This document shows positions 12,260 through 23,419 of a stretch of 64,000 nt of DNA, piece by piece. Both the position numbers and the translations under genes were made by a program. Below the pieces are notes generated by a model. The model worked only from the letters and a program-made list of their open reading frames with translations. It was not told where the DNA came from and searched no databases. Location of the stretch: assembly GCA_009760855.2 (NCBI GenBank), contig WPIO01000006.1, positions 4,832,501-4,896,500 of the forward strand, read 5' to 3'. The DNA comes from Cristatella mucedo (Eukaryota; Bryozoa; Phylactolaemata; Cristatellidae). Within the stretch, counting starts at the first letter, position 1. Each line of letters starts with the position of its first letter.

Positions 12260-14303
12260 TGTCTGAGATAAACACATTTTCACGGCGTGAGGGTGAATCA
12301 TTCATCGATCATGCAAAAGATTAGTATTTTCTTATGAACAGCACTTTAAAGTTAAACCTTTTATTAAGAAATATGGTAAGTCAACTATAATTGTTCATTA
12401 TCCAGTTTCTGCAGTTGATATAAAGGATTTGATTGAACGTGTTTCTGCTAATAAAATGACTAAAGCAAAAAATCAGAAAGAAGAAATTGTTTCTTCAAAG
12501 AAGCAAAACGTCTTTGTAAGATAGAAATTAGTGGTTGGTGTTTAGGAAAAAAAGAATAGTAATGGAGCTGCAATAGATTACGAATATGAAGGTTTTGAAT
12601 TAGATAATGCAGATTTAGACGTATTTAAGAAAAAGTCCTCTCCTGGGTTAATAAATGTTATAAAAGATATTTCACTCCATCATGGTAATGTAAAAATGGG
12701 TTTTCTTCTATAAGTAAATTAGAGAATGCTAAAAAAGAAACTTTTGCACCTCTTAATGGAAGTTCTCCAGTAACTTTAAGTAGAGTCTCTCACTTTAATT
12801 CAATAATTGATAAGCATTTTGCGGCTTTCAATAGTATTGTTGATAATTTGAATGAGGGGTGGCTCTTCATGTATAATTGTTGGTATTGGAAATGCTTTTG
12901 CAAAGTTTACTGATTTTACTCCTTTAAATGGTGGCTCATACTGTGATTTACCAGATAAATTGAAAAATAAGAGATGTGTTATCAATATAAACAATACAGA
13001 TGACAAATTTTGTGCATTACGGTGTATTTTAAGAGCATTACATCCAAGAGAGAACCATTCAGAAATGATCCATGATTTAAGACAAATAATGCTTGAGAAT
13101 TATTCAGATATACTACCTCTAATAAAACGATTGTTTTTCCTATAGATGAGAAAGATTCAAGGAATATATTTATGGTCGATGGTAATGTACCAATTGGAGT
13201 AGAAGGCATCCCAAAACTTTCAAAAATATTTAATGTTTCAATAAATGCTTATGAATATACTAATTCTGTTTATCCTTGAATTGTTTGTTCAGAGGACAGT
13301 GAAAAACATATAAATCTACTTCTTTATTCTAATCAAGGAAAATCTCATTAGGTATTGATAACAAATTTTAATGCACTTTGTAGAACAGATAGAGATAATG
13401 GTTGAATAAGAATATTTTGCAAGAGACGTCTTTCAAGATTCTATGAGCAAGAAAAATTAGATTAACATATTTCTGATTGAAACTCAGAACATTGTGGAAC
13501 ATCAAGAATACAAATGCTATCAGCTGACACAAGAAACAATGGCACAGAAGATTTAGTTATGTTTAGAGATTTTGATAAAATGATCGAATTGCCATTAGTT
13601 GCTTATGCAGATTTTGAGTGTTTATTAGGAACTATCGATAGACTAGAATAATCAAGAAAAGGGTCTGTCAATCAACATAAACCCTGTTCTACTGCTTACG
13701 TAATTATAGATCATGAAGGAAAAGTTGTATCACAATATAAACAAGTATTTGATCCTAATTGTATGTATTGTTAGTAAATTCATTCTTTCTCTAAAGGAAG
13801 ATTGTAAAAAACATGTAGAAAAGTTAAAAGAAATACTTTATAAGCATAAAGTTTTTGATAAGGCAACAATGACATTTAAAGAAAAAGAAGATTTTAATAA
13901 TACATGTGCTCGTTGGATTTGTGGAAAGTGTTTAACAGAAGAATTAAAGGTATCGGATCATTGTCATCTTACTGGTAAATACCGAGGCGCTGCACACGAT
14001 ATATTCAATAAAAAACTAAGAATTTGTCCAAAAACATTTCAACTTCCAGTTTATATTCATAATCTCAGAGTATATGATTCACATTTGATTGTTAATGCTC
14101 TTAATTGTGATATTGATAAGAAACAAGTAATTGCTGATAATAAAGAGAAGTTTTTAACGATAGACTTTTGCAATCTTTGTTTGAGAGATTCCTATCAATT
14201 ACTACAAAGTCCACTTGATAAATTAGTAAAAAATCTGTCTAAGGCGAATGATAAGTTCAATATAATAAGACACCACTTTGAAAAAATTGATGATAAAAAA
14301 TAG
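12260..14303 (+). pseudogene. Protein-primed family B DNA polymerase of Polinton/adintovirus type, N-terminal part, broken
   Basis: About 680 codons related to the N-terminal part of the type B polymerases that copy Polinton/Maverick and adintovirus genomes. In order: an N-terminal region ending FNSIIDKHFAAFNSI (~12800-12850). Next comes the NGGSYCDLP and CALRCILRALHP block (12920-13060). A Zn-finger-like CGTSRIQ region follows (~13490). AYADFEC, the first exonuclease motif (~13605), comes next. Last are SDHCHLTGKYRGAAHDI and YIHNLRVYDSHLI (13950-14095). The frame shifts several times (near 12330, 12705, 12855, 13130 and 13760). Stops include TAG at 12522 and 12543. Homology stops around 14300, before any palm motif, so it cannot encode an active polymerase. 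Confidence 0.88.
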
Positions 14304-14309
14304 CAAAGA

Positions 14310-14554
14310 TTTTTACAATTCAGTTGAGATAAAATTTTTGCAACATTCTTTAAAAGTAAATTTGGTAAATTAGAAACAGAAGCTATTTCACCTGAAATAT
14401 TGGTTGCTACAGTATTTAAAAAGTTTGAATTGAGAGCATCATCTTATCTTATTGTGTCTCCATCATTTACTGGATAGGCAAGATTTGTAATTCTGTTTCC
14501 ACTTGCATCAAAATCATCAAAAATATGGCCGTTAATTTTAGTAACATTTTTCAT
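14310..14554 (-). pseudogene. Fibre-like protein, N-terminal fragment
   Basis: The minus strand starts at the ATG at 14552-14554 and reads INGHIFDDFDASGNRITNL then NDGDTIR. This is a diverged twin of LNGYILSNLDANGNRIINI then NDGDTEI at the start of the fibre gene at 33572. After a TAA the frame stays open to about 14310. The GNRI.N and DP-x-D pattern is typical of trimeric virus and phage fibre shafts. It meets the 3' end of the polymerase remnant tail to tail. Confidence 0.65.
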
Positions 14555-14564
14555 ATTTATATAT

Positions 14565-14837
14565 ATGAAGAAAATAACTAGAAAAGGTGGTGATGTAAAA
14601 TCATGCTTAGATACCACAAAAGAAGTGTTATCAGAAACAACAACTGCAGCAGAACTTGGCTCAAAAGCAGTTATAAAAGTTGTACCAAAGATTGCAATGA
14701 AATCAAGTTTACAAGCATCGAATAAGATAGCAACAATTGTTGCAAAAGTCTTACAATCATTCAAAGTTATTAGAACTGCTCCAAAAGCATTTGGAGGATT
14801 TTTATCAGGTATAACTAGAGTTGTAGATTTAGGATAA
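14565..14837 (+). CDS. Small basic protein of the first viral block, unknown
   Basis: Uninterrupted 90-codon frame starting 10 bp from the divergent fibre fragment. It begins MKKITRKGGDVKSC and continues with alternating hydrophobic and basic residues (SKAVIKVVPKIAMKS, FGGFLSGITRV). No stop or frameshift, which is unusual in this block. I do not recognise a family; a small capsid-associated or membrane-active protein is possible. Confidence 0.5.
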   Translation: MKKITRKGGDVKSCLDTTKEVLSETTTAAELGSKAVIKVVPKIAMKSSLQASNKIATIVAKVLQSFKVIRTAPKAFGGFLSGITRVVDLG

Positions 14838-15149
14838 TATGTGAAAGAAATTGATGATAATGCTTCTTGAAAATATAGACAAGTATTCTGGAAGCAATTT
14901 TCAGATAAAAAGGTTTCTCAAAAATGGTAGCTTGATTAGAGATTGGATATTATATTACGGGGTAGCCTGCGAAAAAGCCCTGGCATATCCAAAAAATGGT
15001 CACTTTTTAGAAATTTGCGAATTAAAGGTAAACTAGTTATAAATGCAAGCTCAAACTTTGGTGGTTTTCAGATGACTGGAACATGGTCAATAAAATTATT
15101 ATGTAAGACCTATTTAAACCGGAAGTATCATCCAGCTTAACAAAATAAT

Positions 15150-16975
15150 TTTCTTTGAAAAGTAACTGAGCCGGAACTGCGGTTTTCTGGTGAACTCTGC
15201 GAATATAAGCTACTCAGCCCTAACCGGACCCTCAAAAAATAACTTTGGAAAATGGTAAAACGTAATTCTTTCCCGGAAATGACACGCTCCTCGAGATCAC
15301 ACGTCCGACTGATAGTATAACAAGATCATAAAAGAGTAAACCCGCTATCGGCGGGGTGCCTAGTCCAGCCACTGCTTCCCCGCCCCGACCATAGCAACCG
15401 GCATGTAAACGGCATTCCAGGGCCCACTCCTTAGTCACATGGTAAAAACATGTTTACATTGGTATGTTTTTATCGACCATAAACCGGAAGTGACTGTCGT
15501 TTGGCCAGTCGACGAACATTAGGGATAACGTATTGAGAATTTACTGCTGCCGGGCCGCCGTAACTAAGGAGTCCATTGTCATGGCACCGCATGAATCCTG
15601 GGACAGCTGATCCAGTTTCTGTAGAAGCCATAACGCACCGGGCGACGGCCGCCAGTGGTCCCTTCATCGGCCGGTCAGCGTGGTGACTTGGATGGAACTA
15701 TCACGTCGTTTACTGGAAGCCAGTCTGAAAATTTTGATTCATTTCTATTAAAGGAAATTTAGGTGATTTTAAGTTCGCATGTATGTCGTTAATAGTTAGA
15801 TATCTGTATTGGCGAATGCCGGTGAGCCGCCCGGCTGTGGCCTTGATTGACGGCCTGTGGTATGAGACCTATAGCGGATATGATCTGCATAGGCTGTATA
15901 AGGATCTTGTTAGGTTGACCTATTCCTAAGATCCATATTTATCTATTTATTGAATTGTTCGTGCGATGATATCGTTTGTTAGTGCTACCTCTTTATTATA
16001 GCTTGGAGTTCTCAAGTTTATCTGCAAACCACAGTCCAATGCCTGCTGTCATTTATGTCATATCTCCTAAAATAATGATCCGATCACCTTAAAACTTTGG
16101 AATATATGATTGATTGTAGTTAAATAGTCATTCCAGCTTTCTCGCATGCATATTGGACCTCAGTAGATAGACTTGTTTGGTCAAAACTGGCTGTGTTTGT
16201 CATGCAAAGCCTTTGTCATCCTTTCACTCACATGTCGTAAAAATGTCGCAGGTAGGCTAATAGTGACCCAGTCAACGTGAAATTCGAAATAAATGCTCGT
16301 AAGTATGTGTTTCCAAGTTGTATGGCGACACATACAGTAACAATCTTGTTTTTCGTCACTTACATGCTTTGGCAGCTTAAGTTGGCTTATCTGAGTACTG
16401 TCACAGCAGTTGTACTTGGTACCTCATCAATTGTACAACTTGGTCTATAATGGGCTGATCTGTGTTAAATTTGGAATAAAGCTGGGGCTCACCTGTCTCC
16501 ACGTTCCCCCGTGTGCATCTACGCATGATGGGTGTGTATGCTTATAATGTTCCTGTCACAAAGTGTCCCTGGGCTGTGGTCGTGATGACAGTCAACAGTT
16601 TGAGATGTAGACATTTTTGTATATTTGTGTGTGTGGAGGGAACGTGTAGTCGAGTGTCTTGCATCTTTTAAGTGGTTTGCCATATTTCTACAATGACTGG
16701 TAGTAAATCTGGGCGATTTAGTGGTAAAGCCATGTGAGTGCTATACGTGACCTTGGACTTTTACATGTCATCGGAAGGTCAACACTGCAGCTATATCACA
16801 TCAAACGATAGCTAATGCTACCAGTGTTGTTTGTGCCAGTTTTCATGCCATTCATTTTATTGGTCTTTGTACGATATTAATAAATGTGCTTTGGGGGACA
16901 ACTCGCACTATTACCGTTTTGGGGGGAACTCCCACCACTGGCCTACTTACCCCCCCCCCCGGAGCAGAAGTACCT
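15150..16975. other. Host-like DNA without recognised gene
   Basis: Base composition returns to host-like values after about 15150. No domain, tRNA-like box or shared repeat was recognised; the 15.2-15.7 kb part is GC-richer with short minus-strand open frames of no evident meaning. Confidence 0.4.
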
Positions 16976-16979
16976 TAAC

Positions 16980-17073
16980 ATGGAGCGATATGTTCGTTCG
17001 CACGGCTTGGTACTCGTGAGACTGCTGGCTTCTGTCCTCTGTGTATTTGGGATGAACAAGTTGGACACACAAG
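16980..17073 (+). CDS. Small secreted protein, exon 1 (signal peptide)
   Basis: Exon from an ATG at 16980 to a GT donor at 17074. It encodes 31 residues with a basic start (MERYVRSHG) and a hydrophobic core (LVLVRLLASVLCVFG), a good secretion signal. It ends in phase 1. Together with the next exon it predicts a product of about 91 residues. The start lies shortly after a C-rich run. Confidence 0.65.
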
Positions 17074-17163
17074 GTACTATGCTGCCGTACTGTTCCTTCA
17101 TCATTCAGAGTGAGCTCCGGAGCGTGTGAACGCTAGAGGCATCGACTCGGCTTTTGCTTTTAG

Positions 17164-17345
17164 ATCCGTGCGCATGCTATGAAAAAGGTAACACGTACCG
17201 CGCTATATTGAATTGTACCTATTTCACTCAAAAATTATCTGGCATTGGTCCGGCGAAATTCAAGTGTCCAGATGAGACTCTGTTAGATGTTAACGTCTGC
17301 GTCTGCGATTGGAGCGACAGAATGGTCTGTCCTCCTGGATGTTAA
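17164..17345 (+). CDS. Small secreted protein, exon 2 (chitin-binding type-2-like domain)
   Basis: The acceptor TTTTAG at 17158-17163 opens a frame that joins exon 1 in phase and ends at TAA 17343-17345. The exon contains eight cysteines. The spacing around NCTYF...KFKCP...LLDVNVCVCDW...C resembles the peritrophin A / CBM14 chitin-binding fold, where an aromatic precedes a Cys and a late V-C-D-W motif is usual. It would be an extracellular matrix, gut or cuticle protein. The intron is only 90 bp. Cysteine count and domain length are compatible, but the match is by eye. Confidence 0.65.
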
Positions 17346-17489
17346 AGGCTTGACGAAGGAGACCGATCGCACTCATCATATGGACTAGGAAGAGATCGTG
17401 CATTTCTGTCTGCTCATTTCACCGTTTGTCTGCACGAATATCTTATTCTAAAGCTTCAGCTTCGAACAGGTTTGATATAATTACTATCT

Positions 17490-18045
17490 TTCCCAATGAA
17501 AACAGCACCTGTCATCTCTGCTGAAAGAGCTAGGATGGTTGCCGGTTGAGCAAAGGATATAGAGCAAAGTTCTTACGCTGACCCACAAGGCCCGCCACGG
17601 CTTGGCTCCTTTGTACCTAGCTGAACAGCTGCATCAATTTCAGCCTGTTCGCGCCCTCAGGTCCTATGTGGACAATAAATTAGCTGTCCCATTTCTCCGC
17701 TTAAAGACAGTTGGCGACAGAAGCTTTAGCTCTGCAGGTCCTAGACTGTGGAACTCGCTTCCACAATTCTTACGCAACGACATCTACTCTCCAACTGCCG
17801 ACTATGGCACATCTTTTTCAGCGGTCCTGAACTGCTACTTCTATGCTACTCACTACCTCGACTGCTCTCCTGACTCTGCTATGCTTCCCACTTTCTCTTT
17901 GTTGCGTGAGACGAAGTCTGTTGGCTACCGAATGCGTACCGAAAGCCGCTTAGGCTGTGAGTGCGCTATACAAAACTCTCCTGCGTAACACCCACATGGT
18001 CTTTATGACTTTGTGGAGTTACTGACGGAGATACATTACATTACA
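17490..18045 (+). mobile_element. LINE-2 family (CR1/L2-like) C-terminus and 3' end
   Basis: Plus-strand decayed coding end of a CR1/L2-like reverse transcriptase ORF: LGWLPVEQRI, HGLAPLYLAEQL and GPRLWNSLPQFLR. It is followed by a 3' UTR with CTATACAAAACTCTCCTGC and a terminal ACATTACATTACA repeat. This is a different family from LINE-1. Its 3' tail also occurs at 35.2, 39.4, 45.0 and 62.2 kb. Confidence 0.82.
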
Positions 18046-18600
18046 TGCCTCTGAACGTGTGTTGCTTCCTGTTCTCGGAGTAAGCAGGCCGTTCTAGTGG
18101 GCATTAGTTCAACGAGAAGCCAGAGTGATAACAATATGTTCAGGTATAATTTTCGCGCCACTAACATTCAATTTCCTCTGGAAAACAATGAATATAAGGC
18201 AAATGTTTCTTCCGAAAGATTAGAAAGCCATTCCACCACTGCTGCACCATACCTGGTATTATAAAGTTTCAAAAGCCATTGCTGCTACTAACCAGCTGCT
18301 TATTCCCGAGCCAGAAGATGTAACGTGCTCCAGCATATGGCGTCACGGAAAAAGATAGAATAAATTTCACTAAAACAAAACCTCTGCATCTCGCTTTCGA
18401 TATTGGGATTTCCATGGCACCTTTGTGGAAATCCCCTAGACAAACTTTCACCAAGGTGATTCATCAATGGCCGACAGAGCAATCAGTATTGCGACACTGG
18501 AATTTCCCGAGGTATTAGCCACATGAACTACTATAGCCACACCGCTTTCGCTGCATAATGAGCCGCCACGTTGAGCTGCATGCTTCAGCGAAATGGTTAT
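18046..18600. other. Host-like DNA, nothing recognised
   Basis: No gene, repeat or structured element recognised. Confidence 0.35.
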
Positions 18601-18635
18601 AGCACTGCTATAGCACTATAGTGCATAGCAGTGCT
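18601..18635. repeat. Short palindrome
   Basis: A 35-nt imperfect palindrome: AGCACTGCTA at the left is complementary to TAGCAGTGCT at the right, around a central ACTATAGT core. It could extrude as a cruciform. Function unknown. Confidence 0.75.
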
Positions 18636-18944
18636 GTGCTCGTTGCCGTTTCCACTGTAAAACCTTGAGGTAAAGTGAGCATCAGCATAGCCGATTTCTG
18701 CATTTGAAAGTCTCACTGTCAGCTGCTGACATTCAGACGAAGAAATAAGACTGGCACGCAGAAAGGGAAATTGTGCATACTGTAGCTAACTACTTGACGA
18801 TAAGAGGAAACTGTGCAGCCTGATGCAAATGTTTCCGTGACAGGGGAGCGAAGTCGTTTCTTTGCCGAATTTCAGATTTTAGGCAATGGTTTAGTGCACT
18901 CTAAGGCAAATGGTAGTTACAGATCAAGGCTCACGTAAATACAA

Positions 18945-19085
18945 TTCTATAATTCATTTATATAGCGCCCTAAGAGAACTTAATCTCTATTCAGGCTCTT
19001 CACATATGCCTCGAGGCTCGAGCCCACAACCTTAGTCAGACCATGGTCGGGGCGAGCACCTTAACTGCTAGACCAAACCAGCTCG
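18945..19085 (-). mobile_element. SINE-2 copy
   Basis: Minus-strand tRNA-like head (B box GGCTCGAGCC; GGTTTGGTCTAGC) plus the LINE-derived tail GAGATTAAGTTCTCTTAGGG and an A/T-rich end near 18945. Same family as the copies at 6.7 and 49.9 kb. Confidence 0.85.
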
Positions 19086-19089
19086 GTGT

Positions 19090-20083
19090 ATAAACTTAGC
19101 ATTGAACGACGTAAAAACTTTGGGCGTCACCAAACACTGTCAATCAGCAAATTAAATATTGTAAGATACCTTCTCGTGTCATCCATACTTAATTATGAAA
19201 GCAAACATGGTAGCTCCCTGGACAAGTTCATTATTTATAGCAGCTCTTAGCTCTAGCCTTGACTACTAAAGTCAGCTGACAGGTCCTATATCTCTACTTC
19301 CCCCGTTGTAGCTACCGCGTTTGCCGCTTTACTCAAGCAATTTTTATCTCATGACTGTGTATCAATGTCAGTTGGAATTTCATAGAAGGTGATTCTTCAT
19401 TGTGCCTGAGCTTATGCGCATGTAAGTTAAGCACACAAACTGACGACAACTACCATGGAGTAGTTTTTCGTTGCCTTATGTCGCTGACTGCAACCAAATC
19501 TCGCAGGGGATTTCCTGATTCTTGACGCATAAGGGATTACAATTGAACCTGAAGTCTGGCAGTGGTTCCACTGCTCCGATTTCAGCACCTGACCGGTTTG
19601 CCGCTCTTACGTTGGTCGAGCGAGCGGGAATTCACTTAGCTCGTGTCTCAGATGGCTCCTCGAAGGACCCTCGAAGGTCAAACAGTAACCCAGATCAGGC
19701 CAATTCGGTGGTGTAGAAACAGCTGCCGATTGCTCGCCAGGCTGCGCCGTGCCAACAGCAGGTAGCCAGGGAGTGGCAGTCTGGAGTACCGCCACTTGAA
19801 TGTGGTGGACGCCCTTAGGACGACTCAAAGCAACAGCTCGACTTGGCGGTAATATAATCGACAGACTATCGGCTGTCTGGAGGCCTAGAGCTGAAGCATT
19901 CACTGGGCTAAGGCCTGGCGATATTCAAATGACATGCTAATCGCAAAGGTATAAAACCCGCTGCTATGATTTGCTTGCTGGAAATGCGTTTTCAAGTCGT
20001 CTTCTAAGTTGCTGCGAGTGATGGTGGAGGCTGGCTTATTCTCACGTAAGTTAAGAGCTCATATCGAGGTTTTTCACTTTCAG
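19090..20083. other. Host-like DNA, nothing recognised
   Basis: Open frames on both strands near 19.5-19.9 kb overlap one another and carry no motif. Confidence 0.35.
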
Positions 20084-20312
20084 CATAGGCAGGGTTGCTA
20101 TGTTGGATTGTGTTCCTTCGTTGGTATCGTGGTGGGATGAGGCTGGAACAGCTGTGATTTTCCTTGGCAGCTGTTCCGGATGTCGGCTTCTGCCACGAGC
20201 ATTTCTTCCTTACCGCTGTAGCCAGCCACTTGGATCCTACCTCACTGCTCCCAATCGTCTTCTCGGGGCTCGGTCGAACAGTGAGGTAGAAGCAACAGTC
20301 GAGTCGGCGACC
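20084..20312 (+). CDS. Candidate internal exon, unknown
   Basis: A 229-nt stretch bounded by a pyrimidine-rich TTTCACTTTCAG acceptor (ending 20083) and a GTGAGT donor (20313). One frame stays open throughout and includes MLDCVPSLVSWWDEAG. No family recognised and no partner exon found, so it may be chance. Confidence 0.3.
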
Positions 20313-20559
20313 GTGAGTTTCAGCTTTTGATTACGGCCGCTAGTGGATTAATGGTTCAGAATTGAGGCTCGCTCTTGCTTAGCTGATGCAGCGTGCAGGA
20401 GCAGCCGCATGGAGCTTGAGGCAAACATCTTGACGATCATCCGGCATCCATGATGGGTTGCAATCCACGTGGTTCCCAAGGAATCTGATCTGGTGCACGT
20501 AAGGACGTACGTATTAAGATGCGATCTACTTGAATGCGTAAATAAATACATCACATATG

Positions 20560-20604
<45 letters not shown>
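20560..20604. repeat. (TA)n microsatellite
   Basis: About 22 TA dinucleotides bordered by CATATGCACA and ATGCATATATGCATATAT. No coding value. Confidence 0.97.
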
Positions 20605-20607
<3 letters not shown>

Positions 20608-20659
20608 TATATGCATATATTTCTTTTATTTATATATTAATCTATACCATTTAGCTTGG

Positions 20660-21605
20660 CATCAAGCATTGTTGCTAACCCACTCCTGCAGACAAAATGC
20701 TGCAGTAGAGTTCTAGGAAAATCTTTCCTCAGCAGGTAGCTTTGTACCTTACATGCTCATCAGCACTTGGTTAAATTCAAACTTACTTCTCATCGCTCGA
20801 TCCCTCGATTGAAGTTAAGACTCCTGCCCATTCGATGATGCATTACCCACTTTATAGTTTGATGAGCATTATTTGCTCGTCCTGTACTTCCGCATACCTT
20901 CGATCCTGGATATAATCAAGTCGGCTGCAAATTCTGATCGGGCTATCATAAATTATTCTCACTTAAAAAATATCGAGTTAGACAAATAAGTTGATGTGAC
21001 TTTAAACAGCTCTGCTAAGCATTCTAATACGAAAACTCGTAATCGTTGTGCACAGAAGTTTTAAATAATTTTACGTAAACAATGCGAGGCATCGTAAAAG
21101 ACATACTTAAAACTGCGAAGTGTTTATATCTAGAAGGAATATTCTAAGAAAAGCCAAAACTGACAAAGCATCAGTGTAGAACCGGCTCTTCTCTGTACGA
21201 AATATCAGTCAAAATGTCGAAAATCTGATCAAAAAAGAACAGAAATCCAAAATCCATCAACGAAGGACTAAATAATGGACAAAATTCGAATACGATTCTT
21301 AATATTTCGTTTACTTTAACGCAATGAACTTTTTATTGAGATTCATCAAATTCTTGCGGAATCGGCAGTCAAGAATAATCCCAGAAACAATTTAATCCAA
21401 ATTGAAAGTAACGTCCATTGGCATTACATTACAGACCTTAAACAGCATGTGAGCGTCAAGTATAAATAGAACACATTCTTCTTCATATGCATTGAGTCTT
21501 TTTTTGCATCACAGAGTATCTATTTTTGACTAACAAATGATTGTAAATAGAAAACAGTTGCTAAAAATCAACACTGCAGCTAGGCGTAAGCTCAAACCTG
21601 AGCGC
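20660..21605. other. AT-rich host-like DNA, nothing recognised
   Basis: No domain or repeat shared with the rest of the window. Reading frames are short in all six frames. Confidence 0.4.
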
Positions 21606-21607
21606 TA

Positions 21608-21780
21608 TCCTAGCTGATTAAACAGCCTCTTGTTGTAATGCGACAGAAGAGCCTTTTAGGGCTATCACCACCGCTTGCAGTGGCGATAAAGAATCACCCA
21701 CCGCAGGAATCGAACTCATGAACTCGGGACCAAGGTCGTGAAAGCAACCACCTCACCTTGTGTGCCATCACGGCTCACTA
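21608..21780 (-). mobile_element. SINE-1 copy
   Basis: Full-length minus-strand copy: head with TGGCACACAAGG and GTTCGATTCC, body with CCACTGCAAGCGGTGGTGAT, tail GGCTGTTTAATCAGCTAGG. Very close to the copy at 44.5 kb. Confidence 0.88.
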
Positions 21781-21784
21781 ATCA

Positions 21785-22565
21785 CGGCTATCCGGGATAC
21801 TTGGAACTTCCGCACGTTCTAATACAATCTCGTTATCGTTGCTAACATTTGACGACACTGACTTGAGCTATGTGGCTGATTGCAGTGACCAAAGGTCTAC
21901 AATGCCTAGTATTCTGGCGGTCCACTTTGGGCAGCTTGAAAAGCTAGCTTTAGTGATAAAAACGTGCTCAACATTAACAAACGGTGCGTGCGATTGAAGT
22001 CGAATAGATATAGCAACTTTGTTTTTATAATCGCTTCATACGTTACGACAAATGTGGGTACAAGAACTCGGGTTAACATCTGCTACATTCCGCTCTCACA
22101 CTTTAGTACCAGCTATTGCATCCAAATTAAAGTGTGATTCACGCTTTAAGCTAAATATTTAACGTACCAGAGCACCTGCTGACGACTACATTTGCAGGAA
22201 AGCGCAAGAAAACTCCTTATCGTTTTAAACATATACAGTGCATGCCCCTCTGAGACGACAAAACTGTCCTTCAGACTAATCTCTAAATTTCTCAGAACTC
22301 AGCATAACTAGCAGTGTAACCTCCACACACACAGACCTTGAAATACCTTGAGCTAATCGCCGTTTGCAGATGAAACCGCAGCCAGAATTAGGAGGCCCTA
22401 TGAGTAAAATTAGGGAAACCGTGCTCTTGAACGTCTTTGCAGTCACAGAATCGCCTTCAGAATGTGTGCACCGTCAAAAATATATTTGCTTACACGGAAC
22501 GCGAGCAGTTTTAAATACTGCATTGCATATTAGAAGATCTCTATTAGGAGTTCGAAATAGCTGGA
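21785..22565. other. Host-like DNA, nothing recognised
   Basis: A plus-strand frame at 22364-22639 runs into the LINE 3' end and is not supported as a gene. Confidence 0.35.
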
Positions 22566-22569
22566 TAAT

Positions 22570-23225
22570 AAACATAACACGACTGACAAAGCGCCCTCGA
22601 AAAACTCAATCTTTTTCTAGGCACTTTAAAATTGCTTGAAAGGAACCGCAATTCATGGTAGCATGGTAGCATGCTCAATAAACAACAAGAAAAACACAGT
22701 TAGGGATGACATTCGCAGGGTCAGCATGCAAATATTGTTAGTAGCAGCATGTATAGTGTCAGCACGCATTAGCACATAAACGACGAATCACAGGGACCTA
22801 CTAAATGCAGTAATAAACAGGTGCGTTTTTAGTTTTTTTTTAAACGTGGTCAAGTCAGAAGATGTCATGACGCAAGTCTTTTTTTAAATCTGGTCAAGTC
22901 AGAAAATGTCGAGAAGCAAGGCAAGAGGAGGTTACAGGCTTTTGGAGCATGCAGACTAAAAGCACTGTCTCAAAAGAATTTGAGGTTTGTACTAGGTACA
23001 CAATTAAATTCCGAAAAACAGGCGCTACGATGATTAGCCTGGTGGGGGAATAGATCTGGAAGGTAGGCTGGTGCCAAAGAATGAAGAGGCCTAAAAATGA
23101 GAGACGAAACCTTGAAGCCGATGCGTTGCTTGTCTGGGAGCCAGTGCAGGTCGGCGAGAAGTGATGTAATGTGGCAATGCGACGCTCACGACAGACAAGC
23201 CTAGCTTGACAAGCAAGTTCCGCTT
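22570..23225 (-). mobile_element. LINE-1 family 3' portion
   Basis: Minus-oriented copy of the LINE 3' region: the end block near 22580-22625 (CAAAGCGCCCTCG, CTTTTTCTAGGCAC), the UTR block with GGGTCAGCATGCAAAT near 22720, then decayed coding sequence up to about 23225. The matching order is the same as at 51.7-52.4 kb. Confidence 0.82.
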
Positions 23226-23419
23226 ATTGGGCATGGAATGAAGCTTCTCAAAAGAAAATGGAAGGCGTTTTTCCTATAACTTAGTCTTATGGTCACTAAA
23301 GCTAATTCGCAATTGAAATTAGTGGCATATTCACTGATCACTTTTATTAGAGCTCGTCGGACATATTGAATTGTTATGTCTCCCAGAAAATATAATTTGG
23401 TCAACTATTTTTTATTATC

